A stretch of DNA of 64,000 bases from Siphonodentalium dalli (Eukaryota > Mollusca > Scaphopoda > Gadilida > Siphonodentaliidae): assembly GCA_032622095.1 (NCBI GenBank), contig CP136068.1:118343509-118407508 (forward strand), written 5' to 3'. Below, piece by piece: positions 35,801 through 46,873 of the stretch (position 1 is its first letter; every line of letters begins with the position of its first letter). The position numbers and the translations under genes were made by a program. Below the pieces are notes generated by a model. The model made no database searches and was not told the origin of the DNA. It worked only from the letters and a program-made list of their open reading frames with translations.

Positions 35801-38184
35801 TTAGGTAACCCCCTGATTAATAATACGGATTAAACCACATAACCTTCGCAAGGGAGCTACATCCGTCATGTTCAGAATATCATTCAGGATTATTGTATTT
35901 TGTCGGCCCTGATACACTGGCAAATACCGTGTACGTTGTTCAGTAAATTTCTTGCATTCAAACAAATAATGAAATTCGTCATCGACTCTCCCGGCATCGC
36001 AAATGGTACATAAATCATCGCATCCAGTGTGGCATGACCACCGGCTGGTTTCAATTGGTAATCTGTGATTGCTTGTGCGAAATCTACACAATGTGGTTCT
36101 ATTTCTGTCGTCCAGTGTATTCAACTATTCTTCAAAGTTAATGTCATGCTTGAATATGCGATATATTTTACCTCTACTTGATAGGTCTAAGTAGTGTTGC
36201 CAACTATCTCTGTATTTGCTAATCAGACTACATGTCACATACTCTAAGATTGTTTCGGGAAACGACAGATGATCAGTTTGTATGAGATGTCCCTGACCAC
36301 AATTTATCAGAATAAGTCGGATCTTTCTTATCCACAAAAATCTTGGCAGAGAATTTTTATGAAATGTTCTTGCTAAGTTATATAGGTTTTTACAGTATCT
36401 GCTTCCATCCGTGTTCATTATTTTAGCCCAATACTTCACCATTTTGATATGAATTGTTTTACGCCATAGATCATGAAGTTTGGTGTTGACGGTTTAAGTT
36501 TCAAAATATGTTTAATGAATTTCCTGTGAATATTTTCAAGTATATCGTTATTACCGAAGCCCCAAATTTCACATCCGTATGTGAGAATCGGTAATACTTG
36601 TAGATAAAATAACTCAAACTGGGTTTTGACTGATAAGCAGTGTGTTATTGCCTTAGAAATTACAGAGAACATTGATTTTAAATTTGTGGCTTTGGTTGCA
36701 AGTATTTTGGTTTTGCTTCAGAGAATGAACCGGATTTAGTAAGAACTATCCCGAGATAATTGAAATTTTTTAACTATTTCTAGTACCTTTCCATCGTACA
36801 TGAATTTTGCGTTTTTTTGGCTTACTTCTTTTTGATATTTGAAGAATTTAATTTTTTCGACATTTACAGTCAGTTTCCATTGTTGGCAGTATCTATGGAA
36901 TATGTCTAGCTCATTTTGAAGTTTCTTGGGGGTTTCTGCCATTAAGACAGTGTCATCTGCATAAAGGATTACAAACAGTTTGAAAAACACATTGATTCTA
37001 TTTTCCAGTTCGAAAGAAATATTTTTGAGCCCAATAACGCCTTCGTTAGTCATGAAGCTTTGGAGGTCATTTAAATAGATACAGAACAACATGGGTGATA
37101 TGTTCACCTTGTCTGACTCCAGACAGACAGGGAAAATAACCAGACTTATCGTTACTTTATATTAGAATACATGTCGCGTATCACCTTGAACATTTTTCAA
37201 GTAATATTGTTTGAAAGGAGTTTTTGCCATAGACCTATTCTCCAAACTTTGTCAAATGCTTTTTCAAAGTCGACAAATGCTCAATAAAGGTTTGAATTTA
37301 TTTCCCTTGTCAATTCACTTAGAATGTCTAATATAAATATTTTGTCAGTTGTGGAGTAACATTTTCGAAAACCTGATTGGTTTTGGAGAAGTGTTGCATT
37401 TTCCTCAATATAAGTGTACATTCTATTTGTAAGAATTTTCGTGAATAATTTACCAAAGCAGCTTAATAACGTTATGGGTCTATAATGTTTTGGGTCCTTC
37501 TTGTCTCCCTTATGTTTGTATAATGGTACTATTGTTCCTATTCCCCACGCATCGGGTATACACCCTGAGTCTAATATAAGATTGAACAGTATACAGTAAA
37601 TATCTACCATGCTGTCCGCTGTTGCTTTTAGGTATTCATTGAGGACCATATATTCCCCAGGCGTCTTATGATTTTCAAACTTTTTAATGCTGACTTTATT
37701 TCTTCTACAGATATTGGCCTGTTTAATACGCTACCATGGTCGAACGAATTACCATTGTATTCAATGTCGTTATCTTGAGAGTGTGTTATAGAGTTGAGCT
37801 CTTTAAAGTATTCCTGGAGATTATCTATACTTATATGCGGAACGGCCCTTTTTCCAGTTCCGCCAAGTTTATTCCAAAATGTTCTAGGATTATTTACTTT
37901 AGTGTTTGTCATTTCGCGAGATACGTGACCTCTATCATTGATATGGCAAACTATAACTCCCGTTTGTACTCTCGAGACTTCTCTCTTAATACATATATCG
38001 CATCGTCATTCGAGAAACGCCTAAAATCTATCACAGCTTTTCGATAGCTTTTCCGTGCCGATCGACATGATTGAGTGAACCAAGGTTTACTTTTATGTTT
38101 CTCGGTACACTTTTTAGTCACACAATAAGACCAAGCATAATTGAGAACCACAACCTCCCGTATTTGACATTTAAGAGTGACCAT
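35801..38184 (-). pseudogene. CR1/Jockey-like LINE ORF2, nearly full RT, multiply frameshifted
   Basis: Minus-strand frames in N- to C-terminal order are 38184-37951, 37912-37628, 37649-37281, 37107-36736, 36672-36436, 36442-36125 and 36124-35801. They show the linker with KPWFTQSCRSARKSYRKA, the RT finger (HYRPITLLSCFGKLFTKIL, QNQSGFRKCYSTTD), the palm with FVILYADDTVLMAET, NVEKIK, the thumb (LPILTYGCEIWG), and the C-terminal Cys/His block CTICDAG...DEFHYLFEC. The apurinic endonuclease domain is missing or unrecognisable upstream of 38184. At least five frame changes and stops make it inactive. It is a different lineage from the L1/Tx1-like copy at 13 kb. Confidence 0.88.
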
Positions 38185-38259
38185 TTTGGGTCTGAGACAT
38201 CTCCATGTATGGATCTACATACGATCGCCTGTAATATGTTTCTATGCAACATCTAATTC

Positions 38260-39650
38260 AGTCAAGAGGAAATAAGAGTGTCGGGTTGCTATTTGTGATA
38301 TTTCTATTATTGATGTTATAAAAAATAATGTGCAAATGATAACAATTTCTGACCTGTTTGGGCAATATGATAATTCTCCCACCGAGTGCAGTGGAAAGTA
38401 TCATCCTATGCTTGCTTTTCATACCATAGGAATAACAAGTTTGGCGAATAATGTAAGAGAAAAGATACATTTAATTCAGAATATAATTTTATCACCATGT
38501 AACTGTACACGAAAGCATAGATAAAACAAAAAAGGTTCCATCTCCATATTCGACAAAAAGTGGAATTTTCTTTGATAAATTTCGCAGCACCAGAAAGTTC
38601 TATCTCCATTATGACAATAAAAATAATGTTTGTTCATACGAGTCAATAACACAACGATATACGTTGATAACTTTGAAGAATGAAGTCAACGGGGTCACAT
38701 TAAAATTAATTTGAAAGAAAACGGACATTAAACGCGCTGAACTAACTGTTTACCTTATCACACTTTCCGATTGAAAAATACTGGTAGCCATTGGTTGATA
38801 TTTGGCCATGTGATTAAATATCGGGTACCCATTGGACCAGGGGGTGGAACCCTCTGGTCCAAACAGAATCGATCATTTTGGATATAGGATCATGTTTCAT
38901 TGTATTCTACGGGCCATTCATGGGCCATTCATGGACACACGTTGGATAGCTATATTGAAAGAAAATTTTCTTCCGGTTCGAACAGTGTCAAAATTGCATT
39001 TTCGCGTAAAAATGGACACAAAACCATTTGGTTGTCACGCGTCGATATATAAACCTTTGTTGGATGGGCCATCTTCTAAACTAGAGGCTTTCTGAGAAAT
39101 TGGCCCACGGACTACAAGTCTTCTGGAAGTGTCCGATAGTACAGAAGATAGTACATTCTGATAGTACATTTATTGTTATAAACTTCCTTTCCCCAGTGAT
39201 TGTAATGCTAACGTTATTGTATAGATAAACACAGCACATCGAGATATAAATTATATAGTGTAGAAACACACACGCATAATTTACAAGATCATATTCGTAA
39301 GTGGTTATGACTGGTATATAGCAACCGTTGTATAAGTTAGGAAGAATGAAGCGAGTATCATCCTATAGTAAACAATAGAATGCTACACGTCATAGCCAAG
39401 GGTATCATGGTATCTCAGACCGTATTTGGACGCATGATGCACCATACGTTGTAATAACTACTAGCTCGAGAAATACCGGAGAAGACTCTCTCTCTGACCG
39501 TTGAACCGCTAACACATATGTTCACCTTACACCGATGCTTGCTGTGTTTATCAAGATAGACTTATATACATATAAAGTTATCAAAGCTACGGATTCTTAT
39601 CGTTTAATGTTCCCGAACACGGCCAATCAACATCTAGACCCTAGACGTAA
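38260..39650. other. Intergenic DNA, no supported gene
   Basis: A small direct duplication (GGGCCATTCATGGGCCATTCA at 38909-38930, one base change aside) is the only repeat noticed. No coding signal is supported. Confidence 0.5.
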
Positions 39651-39653
39651 CGG

Positions 39654-39976
39654 GAGACACAGTGGATAAAAACTCAGTGTTGTGACAACATAGTGATAGC
39701 CAGTAACCAGTCTTACACTTTGAAATTTGGAAAAAAAACATTTGAAGAAACCATTGGATGAATCATGAAAGAGAACTTTGAGAAGACACAAGTACCTGTG
39801 ATTTTGAAGTAATTGAAATTAGACCCTAATTACAATTACAATTACATCCAAACCAATTACAATTGCAATTACATGTAATTGAGAATAAACTCAATTACCA
39901 ATTACATGCAATTACTTGAAAAAATGTAATTAATTACAATCAATTACAATTACAAATTACAATTACCCCATCCCTG
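39654..39976 (-). mobile_element. Solo hAT terminal fragment
   Basis: This 323-bp segment is the reverse complement of the left end of the hAT element at 42322-42647 with only a handful of differences. It includes the terminal CAGGGATGGGGTAATTG (at 39976, reading leftward on the minus strand) and the subterminal TAATTG repeats. The inner end stops at GAGACACAGTGG (39654), so the rest of the element is absent. Confidence 0.85.
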
Positions 39977-40390
39977 AACGGGACAGAATAGTCTAGTCGT
40001 AATTCTCAGAAAAGACATTTCTAGAAGCATTTCCGCGGAAAAGTGTCAAACCAACTTTTTAACCATAATTCGAAGGTGCCGAACACGAATAGACTGCCTG
40101 TCGCCCGATTGGATGAACATAGGGTTCAAGAAAATGCTTTTAAAATCTTCGTGTTTTCTTCGCTGGAGGGTTGTTGATACGGCACCGTACAACGTCATAT
40201 GAAATCACGTAACTGGCCTTGAACATACTCAAACTTATATACTCCTCGCGGAACGTTCAAAGCCGCGTTGTATCATGATACTATCATCACAGTAATAATT
40301 CTGAAACATTAACATCATATTAATCAGGTACCTACGGTAAGACATTGCTGTTTTGTATATTTATCGACGATTCTCGTAAGAATTCTCTTA
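39977..40390. other. Intergenic DNA, nothing recognised
   Basis: No repeat or gene boundary supported. Confidence 0.4.
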
Positions 40391-40395
40391 TAGTC

Positions 40396-40831
40396 CGGGA
40401 GCCAATAGGGGTACCCTTGCACCCGCCACATGGGACTTAACTTCACCCCACTCATTTTGTTCCTTATTATGTCCTTCAACTTTTAAGCAATGTTAATAAG
40501 AAAAAAAAGTGGCCGTGTAGACTTCAGACAAGATGGCGTCCATCCTGGCCACCATTTTTCAGATCAGACCCTAAGTCAGTTTTATGCAAATTATAGCGGG
40601 AAAATCTTGTAAAATGTATACAAATGTATGTATTTTCGTGAAGCTAAGACATAATGACACTTTTTGGCGCAAAATTGAAACTCACCATCCAAGATGGCCG
40701 CCAAAATGGCCGCCGGAAGTTGAAAATATGACGTTTTTTCACAAATATCTTCTAGATCAGTTCATATTGTTTGGAACTGGTTGAGTAATATGACTTTATT
40801 TTGTGTTTTTTATATTAACTGATCATTGGAG
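40396..40831 (+). repeat. Second copy of the ATGGC-rich dispersed repeat
   Basis: It follows 28716-29135 closely, from CCGGGAGC through TTCCTTATTATGTCCTTCAA and AAGATGGCCGCCAAAATGG to ATTAACTGATCATTGG, and then stops. The 12-mer array region is not included. The minisatellite starts within 30 bases. Confidence 0.8.
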
Positions 40832-40849
40832 CGGCATGTATTAATACAG

Positions 40850-41335
40850 TATACAGTGACTTGCTGAATTGTCATGTGTGAGGTGTATATGCAAGTACGG
40901 AAGGTATAAGTGGTCGTGTGTGTGGGTATTCGTATCTCTGGAAGGGCTCACCTTTTGGTGAGGTGTATATGTATACCTGGATTGACCCTATGGTCGTGGA
41001 TATGGCGAATAGGTATACATGTAGTGGCTGCATGGTCCATAGTGAGATGAATATGTATGTACTGAGTGAATGTATGATCGTGAATGTGGTGCATATGTAT
41101 ACATAGAGTGATTATATGGTCATGTGCCAGGTGTAGGAGTACACCTGGTGTTCATGCATGGTGAATCGTGGCTGTATCGTCATTTGTGGTATGTACGGGT
41201 ATAACCAAGTATGGCTGTATGGTCAGGTGTACGTGTATAAGTGGGTGACTATATTGTCATTTGTGTGGTGTTTATGTACATATTGAGTGACTGGGGTAAT
41301 GGGTGGGTTGTACATGTGTACCTTGGGTGGCTATC
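40850..41335 (+). repeat. GAGGTGTATATGTATACC minisatellite, forward block
   Basis: About a dozen degenerate units of roughly 40-46 bases have the order GAGTGACTATATGGTCATG then TGAGGTGTATATGTATACC. At 41324-41343 the block ends with GGGTGGCTATCGCTTTCCAC, which is mirrored at the start of the next block. Confidence 0.88.
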
Positions 41336-41435
41336 GCTTTCCACAATAACTCAAGGATATGTTAATCAATAGAGAGGTAATGTCAGAGAGTTCTCCATCT
41401 TGATGGTGTTTATGTACTTGGGAGAAACGTTAAAC

Positions 41436-42321
41436 GTGGAAAGCGTTAGCCACCCATTATCACACAGTCATTCCATATATTCATAAACACCACAGACACA
41501 ACAATATAGTGACCCAATGTGTATACGTACACCTGACCCATTACCACGGATGACCATACACCCATGAGTCACAATGGAGGCCCACTGGGTATACTCCTAA
41601 ACATGACCCATAACCATATAGTCACTCCGTGTATACCCATGCATTCACCTCACGATTGGCCATACGGTAATCCCCTGTATACCTATTCTCCACACAGATG
41701 GTCAAATAGACATTCAATATATACATCAACACCACAGCAATGACCATAGAGTCACTCCAGGTATACATATTCACCTCACCAATGGCCATATAGCCACTCG
41801 CCTCATACACATACCCTCACACATGCCACCTGGTATACTCCTTCACCCGACATATGTCCATATAGTCACCCCGTGTGTACCTATTCAAAGCATTCATACA
41901 TGATCATGGTCAATCCTTGTATACATATTCACCTCACCATTGGCCATGTCACTCCATGTATCCATATGTGTCGCACCATAGCCGAATCGCGACACACGAT
42001 ATACTAATACACCCCAGCTATGTCAGGAAAGTCACTCCATGTATGCATATGCACCTCACCCATGACCATATAGCCACTCGCTATATACACATGCCCCTCG
42101 TCCACGACCATATAGCAACACGTGTGTATACCCGTATAACATACACGTGACCATACCGCCACGAATCACCAAGCAGGAACACCAGGTATACTCATACACC
42201 TGACACATGACCATTTAGTCACTCCCTGTATAGATATTCATTACATTTATGATCATAGTCACTCCTTGTATACCTACATGTACTCATATCACCATTGACC
42301 ATACAGTCACTACATGTATAC
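41436..42321 (-). repeat. Same minisatellite, inverted block
   Basis: The unit now reads GGTATACATATTCACCTCAC then CATGACCATATAGTCACTCC, the reverse complement of the first block. The block opens with GTGGAAAGCGTTAGCCACCC, the inverted partner of 41324-41343. It is interrupted at 42322 by the hAT insertion. Confidence 0.88.
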
Positions 42322-43920
42322 CAGGGATGGGGTAATTGTAATTTGTAATTGTAATTGATTGTAATTAATTACATTTTTTCAAGTAATTGCATGTAATTGG
42401 TAATTGAGTTTATTCTCAATTACATGTAATTGCAATTGTAATTGGTTAGGATGTAATTGTAATTGTAATTAGGGTCTAATTTCAATTACTTCAAAATCAC
42501 AGGTACTTGTTTCTTCTCAAAGTTCTCTTTCATGATTCATCCAATGGTTTCTTCAAATGTTTTTTTTCCAAATTTCAAAGTGTAAGACTGGTTACTGGCT
42601 ATCACTATGTTGTCACAACACTGAGTTTTTATCCACTGTGTCTCAATGGTGAATTCTGTTGACACCTCCTGTTTGTTTACTTAAGCATTGGTTAACCTTT
42701 GAGGTAGAAGGCTTGTTTTGATAAATACAAAGAGAAACCAACTTCAAATAATTGACATTAGATCACTATAATATATCACTCTTATGATCATTTTTCATTA
42801 TCTCCATCTGTTATGGTATATATGATATGGTAGAAATTCATACCAACCATTGCTAATGCTATCAACATGTCTACAAAAAATCTGGCAGCATTTTAATTTG
42901 CAGAAAGACACATCGTGTCCTATGAAAGCGAAGTGCAAACTTTGCCCAACTACAATATCCAGTTCCAAAAAAGTTACCTCCAATTTTGTGACACATCTGA
43001 AGGTAAGTTTCCATTTCTATGTATTAGTTTTGTTTAATTCCATTGACATATAACTTCAGTCATATGGTGGTATTGGTATATGCATTGTTTTTTGTCCCTT
43101 CTAATTTGCAACTGAATGACAAAGTGGGGACAGATATCTGCCTCATTAATCCCCCAATTAGCACTGTCTAGTGGAGGCATTGTGTTACCAGTAAGCTGGT
43201 GGCCACAAAGGCTAATTAAGTTTATGACTCTAATTAACAATCAGAGTGTTGATTAACTCATTGTCCTTTACAATTGGCCTGGCTGTGTGTCTGACTTACT
43301 GAGATAGTCTTATTCCCTTAATAATTAAATGATGGATACATGTGTGTTACTAAAATACTCTATTATTTTCATTTTATAGCGAAAGCATCAAGATGTCTAT
43401 GAATCCACAGTCACACAAGCGCCATCAGCAATTGATCAACAACCTACTAGGATCTTTCAGTATGCAAAAACATCGGTCAAGAATGCTAAAGCATTGAAGA
43501 TAGTTAGCAAAGTTCATAAATCTCTGATATCATTCCAATTTCTAGAAGATCAACCCCGACTACAAGCTGCCAATGCAACACGCTGGAATTGTCAGCTATA
43601 AATCATGATTCGCTCAGTTCTACGAACACCTATACTGGACTCAGTACATTGGCTGCTCTGTACCAAGTGTGCTTCACTGTGTATTTCATCTTGCTTGTAT
43701 TGAATTTATGTTTTGTTATCAAATAGAGTTTATATAAATAAAAAGTGTTCCTACTTCAATGATGTGCTGAAATTGTAATTGAATTACATTTCAAAGTAAT
43801 TGTAATAGTAATTAATTACATTGTGAAATAGATGTAATGGGAATTGTAATTGTAATTGAAAAATGTTGAAGTAATTGTAATTGTAATTAATTACATTCAC
43901 AAGTAATTGCCCCAAGCCTG
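42322..43920 (+). mobile_element. hAT DNA transposon, internally deleted, with intact ends
   Basis: The left end CAGGGATGGGGTAATTG and the right end CAATTACTTGT...CCAAGCCTG are hAT-type terminal inverted repeats (the right end reads CAGGCTTGGGGCAATTAC inward). ATGTATAC flanks both sides (42314-42321 and 43921-43928), the 8-bp duplication expected of hAT. Because ATGTATAC also belongs to the minisatellite unit, removing the element restores a normal unit. Both subterminal regions are dense in TAATTG repeats, possible transposase binding sites. Length is 1599 bp, against roughly 3 kb or more for an autonomous copy. Confidence 0.92.
42856..43601 (+). pseudogene. hAT transposase remnant: BED zinc finger spliced to TRWN segment
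   Basis: Exon 1 (42856-43002) encodes a BED finger: Trp and Phe in IWQHF, then CKLC, then TSNFVTHLK. It ends AAG|GTAAGT. The acceptor TTTATAG ends at 43379, and exon 2 (43380-43601) resumes in phase 0 with RKH, completing H-X4-H of the finger across the junction. Exon 2 continues to NATRWNCQL and a stop at 43599; TRWN is the conserved hAT block near the middle of the transposase. The DDE catalytic region and C-terminal dimerisation domain are absent, so this is an internal-deletion product, though the finger could still bind DNA. Related residues (IMIRSVL) continue just after the stop, so that stop is a mutation. Confidence 0.8.
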
Positions 43921-43928
43921 ATGTATAC

Positions 43929-44735
43929 CTATTCGACACACATAGTCATATAACCACTCTATATATACATATGCAGCCCACCCTAGACCATAGAGTCACT
44001 CCAGGTATACATATACACCTCACCAACGGCCATTCAGCCCTTCCAGATATACAAAAAAACTTCACACACGACCACTCATATCTTCCATACTTGCATATAC
44101 ACCTCACACATGACAATTCAGCAACTCACTGTATAAGCATACACGCCATCCATGATCATACAGCTAATCCCTATACACCACCAATGATAATACATCCACG
44201 AGATATATAAATATATACCACAAGGACACTCCCTATATACCCACACGCTCGATAATGTCCACCCAGCTTACTCCAGGCATGCATATACACTCCAACCATG
44301 ACCGTAGTCATTCCATGTATACCTATACACATTATCCGTAACCATAAAATAACTCCCTATTTATCCACACACCCCATCCATGATCATACAGACAACACAT
44401 GTACATCCCATCCATGACCTTACATTCACTACATATATACATAATCAACACATAGTTGACCATCTAACTATATTCATACACCACATCAATGTCCATACAG
44501 GCACATCGGGTGCATCCGTACTGGATATACACAACATACAACATACAGTCACTCCATTCATACCGATTCACCTCACACATGACCACGACCTCTCCCTGTA
44601 TACCTATACATCTTACAATGGACAACCCACACATAACCATATAGTCACTCCTTGTATACCTATTCACATCATTCATGACATACAATAACTCCCTGTATAC
44701 ATATTCACCTCAACTATGAGCATAGAGTAACTCCC
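43929..44735 (-). repeat. Minisatellite, inverted block continuing after the hAT
   Basis: Units have the same orientation as 41436-42321 (GTATACATATTCACCTCAC and ACCATATAGTCACTCC), more degenerate toward the right edge. Open frames with recurrent HxxHDH-like strings over this stretch come from the repeat and are not genes. Confidence 0.87.
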
Positions 44736-45060
44736 TGACTAACATCTTGGCATCCACCCTGCATTCAGTTAATATTTTTTGTTACCATAATGGACCGGAA
44801 TAGCCACAGATTATGGTTCATCTCGGTTCCGTCTCAGCGTTCTGCCTATTTCCATTCAATAATATGGCCAGAATCACAAAAGAGGTTCTCGGCAAAATTC
44901 CATACTTTAAAATGAATTTGTCATGCCCCATACGGAACTGGGACAACCAGAATAGAACATATAGTTGTCAGTTAATTAACTAACACGTATAATAACCAAG
45001 TGAGTCACAATTTACTACCCTTTCGGATAACACAGAGAATAATGTTCAGGACATATGTAA
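44736..45060. other. Intergenic DNA, nothing recognised
   Basis: No supported signal. Confidence 0.4.
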
Positions 45061-45094
45061 AAAAAAACTTTTTACAAATTTGGTTGCCATTTTG

Positions 45095-45770
45095 GAAGCC
45101 ATCTTGAGCAATTTGGTCTATAGATACCGTAGTGTGACACATTTAAGATAGACCAAAACAATAAACACATTTGAATCCAGAGACAGTGGCATTTTACCAA
45201 TGATAGTTGCTTGAAAAAATGGTCTGTAACTGAAAAGTTAATTGTTGCCGATATTTATGTCAAGTTTTTGAGAGAAAAGTCCAATATTTTTGGTGATGTC
45301 AGTGGTAACAATAGTAACAATTAACCATGGTGCATCAGATATGTTAGTATTCAATGTATAGGAGGCAGAATAGCCAAGTTTATACATCGACCACAACTTG
45401 TAAGCGATTGCAGGACACGCTGGGGCAATATTTACCATGTTCCATATTTTGGCGGCCATTTTGGCAGCCATTTTTAGCCAAAGTAAGAATTTTGGTTCCA
45501 ATGAGTTGGAATATTTATAGTTAATGATATGCCTCACTTACATTACAAAGTTCTGTTCATTTCTTGTTGAAATATGACTAAAAGCCCAATTGTGATTTTT
45601 TCGAAATTTTATACCGTGTTCCAATAATTGCATATTTAATTGCTCCAATGATCAGTTAATATACAAAACATAATATAAAGTCACATTACTCAAGCAGTTC
45701 CTAACAGCATGAACTGGTCTAGAAGATATTTGTGACAAAACGTCATATTTTCAACTTAATACTGATTCAC
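45095..45770 (-). repeat. Inverted copy of the ATGGC-rich dispersed repeat
   Basis: It corresponds to about 29035-29750 read on the other strand, from CTTAAATGTGTCACACT through the CCAAAATGGC region to ATTAACTGATCATTGG and AAATATGACGTTTTGTCAC. The 12-mer block has about two units here against five full units at 29362-29421. Confidence 0.8.
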
Positions 45771-45774
45771 AGAA

Positions 45775-46630
45775 CTTTCAACCGGGTGTGATTTCATGAA
45801 GAGCGTTTATTTATTAAATAACATACTTGTCCATATATGTACAGCAGATGATGAGATAGTTATGACAGAAAGGTAACGAGGGGTGATTCAGATAACAAAG
45901 TATTCCCATGTTCATGAGATTATATGTATAACGAGTGTGACATATGTCTCGATATTGACTTACTGTATTTTCGCGGCAATAAAAACAGTATGTGACTTTA
46001 AGTTAATTTTATGGGTGAAATATGGGTCACAGGCAGCGACGGGCACCCTCATTGGATTCAGCATACTTGAATTATGCTAGAAAACTTAGTTTCATGCTTT
46101 TCCCCAAAAATGCCTCTAGGGTTCTTACTTATTCCACAAATGTAGCTTTTCCGACCAGACTAGAAGCTTTGTCCGCGTACTGCATCATTTACATCTTAAT
46201 GATTTGCGCTATATAGAACATGAACATAATGCACATATATTTGTCTTAATTATCAAAAAGTTCTCTCTAAGCAAGCGTCCAGAAATTTCTTGCCCAGTTG
46301 TACTAACTACTCATTTTTATTCTCGTTTATATCCTACACATTTACATGCATGGGTTTGAGTTATAATAACAATAACACCCAGTTTTTGGAAACAGACATC
46401 ACGCTATAAGGGTACGTTCATATGCTGGCAATATTTCACTGCAAACTGCACAAATGCCAGCTGCAAAATTGCCAAAACGGATTAATTTAAGCTTTAGTAG
46501 TGATATATATTGTACGACAGCGGTTTTTTGCGTGATTACTGATATCGCTGAGCTGTTTACAACATGTTAAGAACACAGTGCGAGTTGGTATTCTTAGGCC
46601 AGTCTAATCTTAGGCCAGTCTATAAATAAT
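45775..46630. other. Intergenic DNA, no supported gene
   Basis: Only a small duplication of CTTAGGCCAGTCTA (46595-46625) was noticed. Confidence 0.45.
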
Positions 46631-46635
46631 GTGAC

Positions 46636-46860
46636 TTGATATGTTGGAATGTGATATCGCCACGGCCAGCTCCATCGTTGGGCCGGATGCTGCTGATATA
46701 TGAGTACCATAAACGCCACGTGGAGAGAAGATGGTGGGTCCGCAATTGGGTCAATGGAAGAAAACCGACGACTTTCCGACTTTCGAGAAATTACATTGGT
46801 ACCCGCCTTGTATTGGTGTTTTTCAGCTGGTACCACAAGCTTTTAGGCACATTAGACATG
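46636..46860 (+). pseudogene. Possible PIF/Harbinger transposase N-terminal fragment
   Basis: A short plus-strand frame contains ERRWWVRNWVNGRK (46723-46764). Its R-R-x-W-V-x-x-W pattern resembles the conserved stretch near the N-terminus of Harbinger (DDE_Tnp_4) transposases. Downstream residues alternate between two frames (one with FPTFEKLHWYPP), as in a frameshifted copy. The foldback element starts within 15 bases, so it might be the derived end of the same transposon. The match is short and made by eye. Confidence 0.25.
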
Positions 46861-46873
46861 AAAGGGGGGGAGT

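Noticed and set aside
35168-35804. 203- and 155-codon frames with polyHis and polyIle
   Set aside because: Products of the CAT/CAA microsatellite.
41875-44688. Frames rich in HDH and YTYxxH strings resembling metal-binding proteins
   Set aside because: Encoded by the GTATACATATTCACCTCAC minisatellite; the unit length is not a steady multiple of three.
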